A DNA stretch of 64,000 nucleotides from Bordetella bronchialis (lineage in GTDB: Bacteria > Pseudomonadota > Gammaproteobacteria > Burkholderiales > Burkholderiaceae_B), in assembly GCF_001676705.1 (NCBI RefSeq), contig NZ_CP016170.1, positions 310,001 to 374,000 of the forward strand. The letters are read 5' to 3'. The notes beneath the pieces are model-generated. The model ran no database searches, was not told the origin of the DNA, and saw nothing but the letters and a program-made list of their open reading frames with translations. The translations under genes were made by a program, and so were the position numbers. Positions 35,317-43,152 of this stretch are shown piece after piece (position 1 is the first letter of the stretch; each line of letters begins with the position of its first letter).

Positions 35317-36924
35317 CTAGTGCGCGTCGGCCGAAGGCGCCTTGGGCGGCTGTACCTTGCGCATCAGCGGCACCAGCGCCGTGGCCACGACAAAGCCCGC
35401 CATGATGGCCAGGAAGGCATCCGAATAGGCCAGCGTCTGGGCCTCCCGGTAGGCCAGGCCCCACAGGCGCGCCAGCCCCGCCGTGGCCGGTTCGGCCGAC
35501 CAGCCGGCGGCCTGCGCCGTCATGCGCGCCAGCGCCTCGTTCATGGCTTCGTTGCTGGTATTCAGGTGCTCGGCCATGCGGTAGAAGTGCAGGTTGGTGC
35601 GGTCGTTCAGGATGGTCGCGCACAAGGCGATGCCGATGGCGCCGCCCAGGTTGCGCATCAGGTTGAACAGGCCCGACGCCAGCTTCAGGCGCGCGGGCGG
35701 CAGGCTGCCCAGGGTCAACGTCACCGTGGGCGCCACCGCGAACTGTTGCGCCATGCCGCGGAAGGCCTGCGGCAGCAGCAGTTCGGCGCTGCCCCAATCG
35801 TGCGTGATCGGTACGAAGTTCCACATCGAGAATGCGAAGCAGGCCAGCCCCGCCATCAACAGCCAGCGCAGGTCCACGCGGTTGGCCAGCATGGTGTACA
35901 GCGGGATGGACAGGATCTGGAATGCCCCCGTGGAAAATATCGCCGTGCCGATCTGCAGCGCGCTATAGCCCCGCACGTGGCCCAGGAACAGCGGCGTCAG
36001 GTAGATGGTGGCGAATATCCCTACCCCGCTGACGAACGAGAACAGGCAGCCCAGTGCGAAATTGCGGTCTTTCAGCGCGCGCAGGTCCACGATGGGCTGC
36101 GCATAGGTCAGGGTTCGCCATATGAAGCCGACGCCGGCCAGGCCGGACACCCAGGCGGTGGCCAGGATGGTGGGATCGTTCAGCCAGTCCCAGCGCGGGC
36201 CCTCTTCCAGCGTGTATTCCAGGCAGCCCAGGAAAACGGCCAGCAAGGCGATGCCGGGATAGTCCGCGCCGCGCAACAGCGACGGCTCGGGGCTGTCGAT
36301 CCGCACGAACAAGGGCACCATGATGGTTACGAACAGCCCCGGCACCAGATTCACGAAGAACAGCCAGTGCCAGGAATAGTGATCGGTGATCCAGCCGCCC
36401 ACCGTCGGCCCCAGCGTGGGCGCCAGCGACGCCAGGCCGCCCACCGTCGCCGCCGCCAGCACGCGCTGCGGCCCGGCAAAGAAGGCGAAGGCGGTGGTAA
36501 AGACCAGCGGGATCATCGAGCCGCCCAGGAAGCCCTGCAGCGCGCGAAAGGCGATCATGCTCTGGATGTTCCACGCCCAGCCGCACAGCAGGCTGGCCAC
36601 CGTAAAGCCGGCCGCCGACGCGGCGAACAGCCAGCGGGTGGACATGACCCGCGCCAGCCAGCCGGACAGCGGGATGACGATGATTTCCGCGATCAGGTAG
36701 GCGGTCTGCACCCACACGGTTTCGTCCACGCCGGCCGACAGGCCGCCGCCGATGTCCTTCAGCGATGCCGAGACGATCTGGATGTCCAGCAGCGCGATGA
36801 ACATGCCCATGCACATCGTGGAGAAGGCAAAGACTTTCTCGCCGACCGACATGTCGGCGGGCACGCGCAGCCCGCCGCCGCGCGACGGCATCGGCGGCCG
36901 GGCGCCGCCCGCGATGCCTCTCAT
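35317..36924 (-). CDS. EmrB/QacA-type (DHA2) MFS drug efflux transporter
   Basis: A 535-residue major facilitator with about 14 hydrophobic helices, the DHA2 architecture. Family marks are LDIQIVSASLKDIGGGL in helix 1, WLARVMSTRWLF after helix 2, and the antiporter motif ASLAPTLGPTVGGWI in helix 5. The ATG at 36924 overlaps the emrA stop by four bases (ATGA), so the pair is translationally coupled. With the adaptor it would export hydrophobic compounds across the cell envelope using the proton gradient. No outer-membrane channel gene accompanies the pair. Regulation is probably by the HxlR protein encoded first in the operon. Confidence 0.95.
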   Translation of the reverse strand: MRGIAGGARPPMPSRGGGLRVPADMSVGEKVFAFSTMCMGMFIALLDIQIVSASLKDIGGGLSAGVDETVWVQTAYLIAEIIVIPLSGWLARVMSTRWLFAASAAGFTVASLLCGWAWNIQSMIAFRALQGFLGGSMIPLVFTTAFAFFAGPQRVLAAATVGGLASLAPTLGPTVGGWITDHYSWHWLFFVNLVPGLFVTIMVPLFVRIDSPEPSLLRGADYPGIALLAVFLGCLEYTLEEGPRWDWLNDPTILATAWVSGLAGVGFIWRTLTYAQPIVDLRALKDRNFALGCLFSFVSGVGIFATIYLTPLFLGHVRGYSALQIGTAIFSTGAFQILSIPLYTMLANRVDLRWLLMAGLACFAFSMWNFVPITHDWGSAELLLPQAFRGMAQQFAVAPTVTLTLGSLPPARLKLASGLFNLMRNLGGAIGIALCATILNDRTNLHFYRMAEHLNTSNEAMNEALARMTAQAAGWSAEPATAGLARLWGLAYREAQTLAYSDAFLAIMAGFVVATALVPLMRKVQPPKAPSADAH

Positions 36925-38021
36925 GGATGCGTCCGTTCGTCGACTTCCGCGCGCACGGACAAACCGGGGCGCAGCAGGCCCAGGCGCGCGTCTTCTTCGT
37001 CCAGCACGATGCGCACCGGCACGCGCTGCACGATCTTGGTGAAGTTGCCGGTGGCGTTCTCCGGCGGCAGGACGCTGAATTGCGCCCCGGTCGCCGGCGC
37101 CAGGCTGGCGACGCGGCCATGGAAGACGCGATCCGGCATGATGTCGGCGACGATGGTGGCGCGCTGGCCGGGGGCCATGCGGGCCAGCTGGCTTTCCTTG
37201 AAGTTGGCGTCCACCCACAGGCCGGCGGCAGGCACCAGGGACAGCAACTGCGTGCCGGCCGGCGCGTAGGCGCCCTGGCGCGCGCGCCGGTTGCCCACGG
37301 TGCCGTCCATGGGCGCGCGCACCTCGGTATAGGAAAGATTCAGGCGGGCCTGCTCGCGCTCCGCCAGCGCCTGGGCCAGCGCAGCGCGGGCCTGGCCTTT
37401 CCGCGTGTCGATCACGTCCAGCTCGCGCTGCGCCGCCACCAGGGCCGCTTCCGCCTTTTGCTGGCTGGCCACCGCCTGCTTGTAGTCGGAGTCGGCTTTC
37501 TGCCAGCTTTGCACGGATACCGCGGCATTCGCCGACAGCGATTTGTAGCGTGCCTGGTCCTGCCGCGTGCGCACGGTTTCCGCTTCGGCCGCCGCCACGC
37601 CGGCGCGCGCCTGCAGGATCATCGCCTCCTGCAGCCGGCGGTTGGCGTCCAGGTTGGCCAGCAACGCCTGCTGCGCGGCCACCGTGCCCTCTGCCTTCTC
37701 CAGCGCGGCGCGATAGTCGCGGTCGTCCAGCTTGACCACCAGGTCGCCCGCGCGCACGGATTGGTTGTCGCCGGCGGCGACCTGCGCGATGTAGCCCGGC
37801 ACTTTGGTGCCCAGCACGGTGATGTCGCCGCCGACATAGGCGTCGTCGGTGTCCTCGATGAAGCGCGCTTCCGTCCACCAGTAATGCCCGTACCAGGCCG
37901 CGGCCAGGACGGCGACGATGCCCGCCGCCAGGTAGAGCCGGCGGCGCCCGTTGCGGACGCGCGGCGCGCTGGAGGCGGGTGCAAGGGGCGGCGCTGCCGC
38001 GTCGGCGGTGGGGGGAGGCAT
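36921..38021 (-). CDS. EmrA/HlyD-family membrane fusion protein
   Basis: A 366-residue periplasmic adaptor anchored by one N-terminal helix (LYLAAGIVAVLAAAWYGHYW, about residues 31-50). Next come IEDTDDAYVGGDITVLGTKV and GYIAQVAAGDNQSVRAGDLV, which form the lipoyl-like half-motif, then a long alpha-helical hairpin (about 100-215) and the second half ending ARQGAYAPAGTQLL. It bridges the EmrB transporter to an outer-membrane channel. The start at 38021 is chosen for a normal-length cytoplasmic leader; the frame is open up to 38177, which would overlap hxlR. It lies 49 bp after hxlR and overlaps emrB by four bases. Confidence 0.94.
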   Translation of the reverse strand: MPPPTADAAAPPLAPASSAPRVRNGRRRLYLAAGIVAVLAAAWYGHYWWTEARFIEDTDDAYVGGDITVLGTKVPGYIAQVAAGDNQSVRAGDLVVKLDDRDYRAALEKAEGTVAAQQALLANLDANRRLQEAMILQARAGVAAAEAETVRTRQDQARYKSLSANAAVSVQSWQKADSDYKQAVASQQKAEAALVAAQRELDVIDTRKGQARAALAQALAEREQARLNLSYTEVRAPMDGTVGNRRARQGAYAPAGTQLLSLVPAAGLWVDANFKESQLARMAPGQRATIVADIMPDRVFHGRVASLAPATGAQFSVLPPENATGNFTKIVQRVPVRIVLDEEDARLGLLRPGLSVRAEVDERTHP

Positions 38022-38070
38022 GTCGGTCTCGGTTCGGTCGGGGGAAGGGTGGATGGGGCCGCGGGGCGTG

Positions 38071-38679
38071 TCAGCGCGCGGTGCGGGCTTTGCGGGCGGC
38101 GGGGCGCGTCCGCGTGGCGGCCGCGTGTGCGTCGGGGATTTCGTCGCGGTATCCGTCGGGGTCGAAGCGCTCGCCATCGCCCTGGCCCTGCCGCTTGCGC
38201 GCCGCGTAGGCCATGCGGTAGCGGGCGCGTGGCGTCGCGCCCGGTCCGGCGACCACGGTGTATTCGCCCGGGCCCAGGGCGCGGCCCGTCGAGGTGTCCA
38301 CCCAGCGCTGTTCGATGGGCGCGCCGGTGTCGCGCGCGACCAGCATCATGGCCGGGCCTTCCGGCGAAAACTGGCGGTTGCCCCAGGCGATCATGGCCAG
38401 CATCACCGGACGGAAGTCGTGCGCCGCGGCCGTCAGGATGTACTCGTGGCGCGTGGGACGGCGCGAGTACACCCGCTTCTCCAGCATGCCGTCGCGCACC
38501 AGTTCCGCCAGGCGGCGCGTCAGGATGTTGGGCGCGATATCCAGGCTCTTGCGGAACTCGTCGAAGCGCGTCAGGCCCTGGAAGGCGTCCCGCAGGATCA
38601 GCATGCTCCAGCGTTCGCCCACGCGCGCAAGGGCGCGGGCGATGGGACAGGGCATGTCGGCGAAATCGGTAGGGGCCAT
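38071..38679 (-). CDS. HxlR family transcriptional regulator of the efflux operon
   Basis: A 202-residue winged-helix regulator. The HxlR domain (about 8-105) includes CPIARALARVGERWSMLILR, the family signature with its redox-capable Cys11, then RFDEFRKSLDIAPNILTRRL as the recognition region. The remainder is a variable, basic C-terminal tail rich in Arg and Ala. HxlR proteins usually bind as dimers to inverted repeats and respond to aldehydes, quinones or oxidants. A 21-bp palindrome sits between its -10 element and its start codon, so it is probably autoregulated together with emrAB. It is the promoter-proximal gene of the three-gene operon. Confidence 0.93.
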   Translation of the reverse strand: MAPTDFADMPCPIARALARVGERWSMLILRDAFQGLTRFDEFRKSLDIAPNILTRRLAELVRDGMLEKRVYSRRPTRHEYILTAAAHDFRPVMLAMIAWGNRQFSPEGPAMMLVARDTGAPIEQRWVDTSTGRALGPGEYTVVAGPGATPRARYRMAYAARKRQGQGDGERFDPDGYRDEIPDAHAAATRTRPAARKARTAR

Positions 38680-38686
38680 GGCATAG

Positions 38687-38707
38687 TCACTTTCGAAGTG
38701 AAAGTGA
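38687..38707. promoter_or_regulatory. Palindromic operator upstream of hxlR
   Basis: TCACTTTC (38687-38694) and GAAAGTGA (38700-38707) form a perfect 8-bp inverted repeat with a five-base spacer. It begins at the edge of the -10 box and covers the expected transcription start, ending eight bases before the hxlR ATG. A dimeric regulator here would block transcription; HxlR itself is the obvious candidate. Confidence 0.75.
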
Positions 38708-38735
38708 TTCTAGCCACGTAACTATCGGATTGCAA
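38707..38735 (-). promoter_or_regulatory. Sigma-70 promoter of the hxlR-emrAB operon
   Basis: On the minus strand TTGCAA (-35, 38735-38730) and TAGAAT (-10, 38712-38707) are spaced by 17 bp. The -10 adjoins the palindromic operator. GTAACTA/GTAACTAC direct repeats flank the -35 on both sides and might be a second binding site. Confidence 0.75.
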
Positions 38736-38756
38736 GTAACTACGGACCAGACCGGC

Positions 38757-38803
38757 CCCAAAAAAGAAAGGCCTGGGGCCGGTGCAGGACCGGGCCCAGG
38801 CCT
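38757..38803 (-). terminator. Rho-independent terminator of yajQ
   Basis: On the minus strand AGGCCTGGGCCCGGT and ACCGGCCCCAGGCCT (38803-38789 and 38783-38769) make a 15-bp stem with one mismatch and a five-base loop, directly followed by TTCTTTTTT. It lies 80 bp after the yajQ stop and insulates it from the efflux operon promoter. Confidence 0.88.
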
Positions 38804-38883
38804 GGGCTGCCTGGCTCCGACCGTCCCGCTGCTTGCGGCCGGGCCAGGCAGGCGGGCTTGCGGCGCGCGGGCGCCGCGCGCGG

Positions 38884-39366
38884 CTAGTCGCGGAAGTTCT
38901 GGAATTGCAGCGGCAGGTCCACGTCGGTCTTGCGCAGCAAGGCGATCACGGTTTGCAGGTCGTCGCGCTTCTTGCCCGTGACGCGCAGCTTGTCGCCGTT
39001 GATCTGCGTTTCCACCTTGAGCTTGGCGTCCTTGATGGCCGCCACCAGTTTCTTGGCAACGGGCTGTTCTATGCCCTGTTTGATGGTGACCTTCTGGCGC
39101 GCGCCGCCCAGGTTCACCACCGGATCGGCCGGATCCATGCTGCGCGGGTCTATGCCGCGCGCGGTCAGGCGGCCGCGCAGGATGTCCAGCATCTGCTTCA
39201 ACTGGAAGGCCGACGGCGCGGACTGCGTGACGATGAACTCCTCCAGCTCGAACTTGGCATCGGTGCCCTTGAAGTCGAAACGCGTCGCCAGTTCGCGATT
39301 GGCCTGGTCGACGGCATTGCTCAGTTCGTGCTTGTCCACTTCGGAAACGACGTCGAAAGAAGGCAT
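38884..39366 (-). CDS. yajQ: YajQ family nucleotide/cyclic di-GMP-binding protein
   Basis: A 160-residue protein covering the whole YajQ family. It starts MPSFDVVSEVDKHELSNAVD and continues with the conserved RFDFKGTDAKFELEE, LDILRGRLTARGIDPRSM, and KKLVAAIKDAKLKVETQING. The fold is two ferredoxin-like domains. Relatives bind cyclic di-GMP or tRNA/nucleotide and act as effectors in regulation in some bacteria; in others the role is unknown. AGAGGA nine bases upstream supports the ATG at 39366. It is a single-gene unit with its own intrinsic terminator, divergent from the glutathione transferase gene. Confidence 0.96.
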   Translation of the reverse strand: MPSFDVVSEVDKHELSNAVDQANRELATRFDFKGTDAKFELEEFIVTQSAPSAFQLKQMLDILRGRLTARGIDPRSMDPADPVVNLGGARQKVTIKQGIEQPVAKKLVAAIKDAKLKVETQINGDKLRVTGKKRDDLQTVIALLRKTDVDLPLQFQNFRD

Positions 39367-39575
39367 GGTGCGGTCCTCTATAAATACCCCGGGGGCGATT
39401 TTCCCATGGCCGACGGGGGCGCGGAAAGCCGCTATGCTAGTGTGCCTTCCCGGCCCGGTCCCTTGCCAGTATGGCGGGGACGGCGGCGCGGCCATTCCCC
39501 GGCGGACCCGGACGTCGCGGCATCGCGCCGCGCCGCCGGCGATGCGCCGCCGGCTCCATCGAGGACATCCCAGGC

Positions 39576-40280
39576 ATGATCAAGTTCTATTTCAATCCCG
39601 GTCCCAATCCCATGAAGGTCGCCCTGCTGCTGGAAGAGCTGGGGCTGGCCTACGAAACCGTGCCCGTGGACATGCGCAAGGGCGACCAGCATCGTCCCGA
39701 CTACGTCGCCATCAATCCCAACGCCAAGGTGCCGGCGCTGGTGGACGGCGACGCCACCATCTTCGACAGCAACGCCATCCTGATTTACCTGGCGGAAAAG
39801 ACCGGGCGCTTCCTGCCGCCGGGCGCGGCCGGCTCGGCGGACCGCGCGCAGTTGCTGTCCTGGCTGATGTTCATCGCCACCGGCGTGGGCCCGTATTCCG
39901 GGCAAGCGGTGTACTTCCGCGTCTTTACGCCGGAACCCAATGCCGCCGCGCTGAACCGCTACGATTTCGAGGCCGAACGCCACTGGCGCATCCTGGACCA
40001 GCGCCTGGCCGGGCGTCCCTACCTGCTGGGCGACACCTACACCATCGCCGATATGGCAATGTGGGGCTGGGCGCGCATGATCCCCACCATCTTCGGCGGC
40101 GAGGCGGCCTGGTCGCGCTTCCCCAACGTCAAGCGGCTGCTGGACGAGATCGGCGCGCGTCCCGCCGGCGTGGCGGCCGAGGCCCTGAAGACGCGCTACA
40201 CCTTCAAGAAGGAGATGGACGAGGACGCGCGCCGGCAGATGTTCCCCCAGCTGGCGCGCCTGCAGGCCGGCGCCGCCTGA
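39576..40280 (+). CDS. Glutathione S-transferase family protein (Nu-class-like)
   Basis: A 234-residue soluble GST. The thioredoxin-fold N-terminus reads MIKFYFNPGPNPMKVALLLE, then PNAKVPALVDGDATIFDSNAI, where the cis-Pro and DS bind the glutathione backbone. The helical C-terminal domain has LGDTYTIADMAMWGWARM, the N-capping motif. The GPNPMKV loop and overall pattern are like YfcG/YghU-type enzymes with disulfide reductase activity; this class is inferred. GAGGA sits ten bases before the ATG. A hairpin (40291-40315) follows the stop and separates it from the DUF2127 gene. Confidence 0.93.
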   Translation: MIKFYFNPGPNPMKVALLLEELGLAYETVPVDMRKGDQHRPDYVAINPNAKVPALVDGDATIFDSNAILIYLAEKTGRFLPPGAAGSADRAQLLSWLMFIATGVGPYSGQAVYFRVFTPEPNAAALNRYDFEAERHWRILDQRLAGRPYLLGDTYTIADMAMWGWARMIPTIFGGEAAWSRFPNVKRLLDEIGARPAGVAAEALKTRYTFKKEMDEDARRQMFPQLARLQAGAA

Positions 40281-40365
40281 TCGGGGCCGGCACGGCGGCC
40301 GGCGCCGCCGCCGTGTGTCTTCGCTTCGCCATGCATTCGAACTCCGCTACGGATACCACCCCGCC

Positions 40366-40890
40366 ATGAGCGTCCACGATCCGCGTTTCGCTTCCAGCTC
40401 CGCCCCGCGGGGCCATCTGGCGCCGCATCAGCGCGCGCAGCGCCTGATCGCCCTGGTGGAAGCCGCCAAGGGTATCGGCGCATTGGCGGCCAGCATCGGG
40501 TTGCTGAGCTTGCTGCACCACGACCTGCGCCACATCGTGACCGTGCTGATCGGCCATTTCGGGCTGAATCCGGGCGCGCATTATCCGGAAGAGATCCTGC
40601 ACTACGCCACCGTGCTGCAGGACACCAGCGTGCGGGCGCTGGTGGCGCTGGCCCTGGCCTATGTCGCGCTGCGTTTGATAGAGGCCTATGGCCTGTGGTG
40701 GGACCGTGCCTGGGGGGAATGGCTGGGCGCCTTGTCGGGCGCCATCTACATTCCTTTCGAGCTGCGCCATCTGTTGCACCGGCCCGGCCTGCTGGCGGCG
40801 GCGGTGGTGCTGTTCAACGTAGCCATCGTCGCCTTCCTGGGCCTGCAGCTGTGGCGCAAGCGCAGGCTTCCCGCCCGGCGGGGGGGTTGA
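40366..40890 (+). CDS. DUF2127 family membrane protein
   Basis: A 174-residue inner-membrane protein with about four hydrophobic segments, beginning RLIALVEAAKGIGALAASIG, then VRALVALALAYVALRLIEAY, a third near GAIYIPFEL, and LLAAAVVLFNVAIVAFLGLQ. This is the DUF2127 pattern, of unknown function. I used the ATG at 40366; an earlier in-frame ATG at 40315 would place 17 residues in front. It follows the GST gene by 85 bp, with a hairpin between, and converges on cysW through the repeat array at 40907-41027. Confidence 0.9.
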   Translation: MSVHDPRFASSSAPRGHLAPHQRAQRLIALVEAAKGIGALAASIGLLSLLHHDLRHIVTVLIGHFGLNPGAHYPEEILHYATVLQDTSVRALVALALAYVALRLIEAYGLWWDRAWGEWLGALSGAIYIPFELRHLLHRPGLLAAAVVLFNVAIVAFLGLQLWRKRRLPARRGG

Positions 40891-40906
40891 GCCGGGGCCG
40901 CGCGGC

Positions 40907-41027
40907 GCGGCAAGGCGGCCTACAACGCGGCAAGGCGGCCATCCGCGCGGCAAGATGGCCTTCCGTGCCCCAAGGCGGCCATCAGTGCGGCAAGGCCGGC
41001 CATCAGTGCGGCAAGGCGGCCTTCAGT
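40907..41027. repeat. Six-copy 20-bp tandem repeat at the 3' end of cysW
   Basis: The plus-strand unit is close to GCGGCAAGGCGGCCATCAGT. Copies start at 40907, 40927, 40947, 40967, 40987 (21 bp) and 41008; they differ at one to five positions. The last copy contains the cysW stop codon (TCA at 41023-41025), so the array seems to have grown from the end of that gene into the convergent intergenic space. It encodes nothing that I can support. Confidence 0.9.
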
Positions 41028-41868
41028 GCGCCGGCCCGCGCACGGTCACGCGCTGGCTCCATTCCATCGCCGTCTTCACCACCAGGGTCAGCAGCGCCAT
41101 GCAGGCCAGCAAGGCCGCGGCGGTAAACGCGCCCACGGTCTTGTAATCGTCGTTCAATTGCTCGATCAGCAGGGGCAGCGTCACCGTCTTGCCGCGGATG
41201 GCCCCCGACACCACCGAGACCGCGCCGAACTCGCCCACCGCGCGGGCGTTGGTGATGATGGTGCCGTACAGCAGCGCCCATTTGATGTTGGGCAAGGTGA
41301 TGCGGCGAAAAATCTGCCAGCCGTTCGCCCCCAGGGTCAGGGCGGCGTATTCCTCGTCCGAACCCTGCGCCTGCATCAGCGGGATCAGGATGCGCGCCAC
41401 GAAGGGCGAGGTCACGAACACCGTGACCATCACGATGCCGGGCCAGGCGAACATCAGCTGGATATCGTGCTGGCTGAGCCAGCCGCCCACCACGCTTTCC
41501 ATGCCGTACACCACCAGATAGCACAGGCCCGCCACCACCGGCGAGGTCGCGTACGGGATATCGACCAGGGTGGTCAGGATCTGCTTGCCGCGGAAATCGT
41601 AGCGCGTGACGCACCAGGCCAGCAGGATGCCGAACGCCACATTGATCGGTACCGTCAGGACCGCGGCCAGCAGCGTCAGCCAGATCGCGTGCCGCATCTC
41701 TTCGTCGCGCAGATTGTCCAGCAGCGCCTGCCAACCGGCGGACAGCGCCTGCTGGAAGATCAATGCCATCGGCAGCACCAGCAGCATGAAGGCGCCGATG
41801 ATGCCGATGGCGATCAGCGCCCACTGGCGCCAGTTCTTCGGTCGTTTGGGCATCGATGTCCTGTCCAT
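41023..41868 (-). CDS. cysW: Sulfate/thiosulfate ABC transporter permease CysW
   Basis: A 281-residue permease with six hydrophobic segments. It carries the EAA-like loop EEYAALTLGANGWQIFRRIT and ARAVGEFGAVSVVSGAIRGK near residue 208, a signature of CysW. It pairs with CysT to form the channel for sulfate or thiosulfate. The start may be 41868 or the ATG at 41853, which has AGGA at better spacing. It is 28 bp after cysT. No cysA ATPase gene follows; after the stop lie tandem repeats and then a convergent gene. The ATPase must be encoded elsewhere. Confidence 0.95.
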   Translation of the reverse strand: MDRTSMPKRPKNWRQWALIAIGIIGAFMLLVLPMALIFQQALSAGWQALLDNLRDEEMRHAIWLTLLAAVLTVPINVAFGILLAWCVTRYDFRGKQILTTLVDIPYATSPVVAGLCYLVVYGMESVVGGWLSQHDIQLMFAWPGIVMVTVFVTSPFVARILIPLMQAQGSDEEYAALTLGANGWQIFRRITLPNIKWALLYGTIITNARAVGEFGAVSVVSGAIRGKTVTLPLLIEQLNDDYKTVGAFTAAALLACMALLTLVVKTAMEWSQRVTVRGPAH

Positions 41869-41896
41869 CCTGGATCCGCCTTCTCGGTTTGCCCTT

Positions 41897-42736
41897 TCAA
41901 CGGCCCGGCCGTTGCCACGGCAGCAGGCGTCCCTGCAGCACGTGCAGCGCGAACAGCAGCAGCAGCGAGGCGGCCAGCACCACCGTGGCGATGGCCGAAG
42001 CCGCCGGGTAGTCGAATTCGGAGACGCGCACGAAGATCATCAGCGAGGTGATCTCGGTCTTGAAAGGGATGTTGCCGGCGATCATCACCACCGCCCCGAA
42101 CTCGCCCAGGCTGCGGATGAATGCCTGCGAAGCGCCGGTGAACAGCGCGGGCGTCAGCGCCGGCAGCAGCACCCGCCATACGGTCTGGCGATCGGTCGCG
42201 CCCAGCGTATGCGCCGCTTCTTCATACTCCGGGCCGATTTCCTCCAGCACGGGCTGCACCGAGCGCACGACAAAGGGCAGGCTGGTGAAGATCATGGCCG
42301 ACACCAGGCCGGGAAAGGCATAAGAGATCTTGATGTCCGCCAGGGCGAGCCACTGGCCGATCCAGCCGTTCGGCCCCAGCAGCACCGACAGCGTCAGGCC
42401 GGCCACGGCGGTGGGCAGCGCGAAGGGCAGGTCGACCAGCGAATCCAGGAATAGCCGGCCCGGGAAGCGATAGCGCACCAGGATCCAAGCCAGCAGCAGG
42501 CCGAACAGCACGACCACGATGGTGGACAGCAGGGCCCCGAGCAGCGTCACGCGATAGCTGGCCAGCACGCGTGGATCGGTGATCGCCTGCCAGTACTGCC
42601 CGGCCGTCATCTCGCTGGTGTAGGCCAGCAGCGCGGCGATGGGGAACAGGATCACCAGCGAGATGAACAAGCTGCTGACGCCAAAACTGAGTCCGAACCC
42701 CGGCAGGGTCGGGTGTTGCCTGAAGAATCTCGCCAT
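41897..42736 (-). CDS. cysT: Sulfate/thiosulfate ABC transporter permease CysT (CysU)
   Basis: A 279-residue permease beginning MARFFRQHPTLPGFGLSFGV, with six membrane spans. Family marks are LVDLPFALPTAVAGLTLSVL near residue 105 and the EAA-like loop EEAAHTLGATDRQTVWRVLL, followed by RSLGEFGAVVMIAGNIPFKT. It forms the membrane channel with CysW. The ATG at 42736 was picked by homology; its ribosome site is weak and the frame is open much further upstream. A 416-bp gap separates it from sbp. Confidence 0.95.
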   Translation of the reverse strand: MARFFRQHPTLPGFGLSFGVSSLFISLVILFPIAALLAYTSEMTAGQYWQAITDPRVLASYRVTLLGALLSTIVVVLFGLLLAWILVRYRFPGRLFLDSLVDLPFALPTAVAGLTLSVLLGPNGWIGQWLALADIKISYAFPGLVSAMIFTSLPFVVRSVQPVLEEIGPEYEEAAHTLGATDRQTVWRVLLPALTPALFTGASQAFIRSLGEFGAVVMIAGNIPFKTEITSLMIFVRVSEFDYPAASAIATVVLAASLLLLFALHVLQGRLLPWQRPGR

Positions 42737-43152
42737 ACTTGTTCGATGAAAACCGGGCGGTGCGCGATCGCGGCCCGCCGGCACGCAGCTGGTCCGGCGA
42801 AGGCGGTGGCGCATCGTTCGTCGCGTCGCCCGGCCGCCCGGCCGGCCACTAGAAAGGCGCCAGTCTACGCCAAGTTGCCCCGGCACTGGCCACGGCTGGC
42901 GCGCTGGGCCGGCCGGCGGGATCCTGAGCCGCCTGCCGCCTGCCGCCTGCCGCCGCGCTCGCGATACCGCTCGCGCCGTGGCGTGGATGCCGCTGGCCGT
43001 CCGGCCGTCCGGCGGATGCATCGCCGGCATGTCCGCCCCCCGGCCGCATCGCCGCACGGCGGGCCTTTTCAAACACATGCGGCGCCCGCCGGCGCCGCAT
43101 TCCTTCACACCGCGGCGCACGCGCGCCGCCCGCGCGGAACAGCCGCCGCCGA
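42737..43152. other. Non-coding gap between sbp and cysT with a perfect hairpin
   Basis: 416 bp between two minus-strand genes of one transporter. I see no gene. GCGGCGCC (43079-43086) and GGCGCCGC (43091-43098) form a perfect 8-bp stem with a four-base loop 54 bp after the sbp stop, without a T-run. Such a hairpin could protect the sbp mRNA end and make the receptor more abundant than the permeases. Confidence 0.5.

Noticed and set aside
40907..41027. Possible CRISPR array
   Set aside because: Units are 20 bp and directly adjacent, with no unique spacers and no cas genes in the window.
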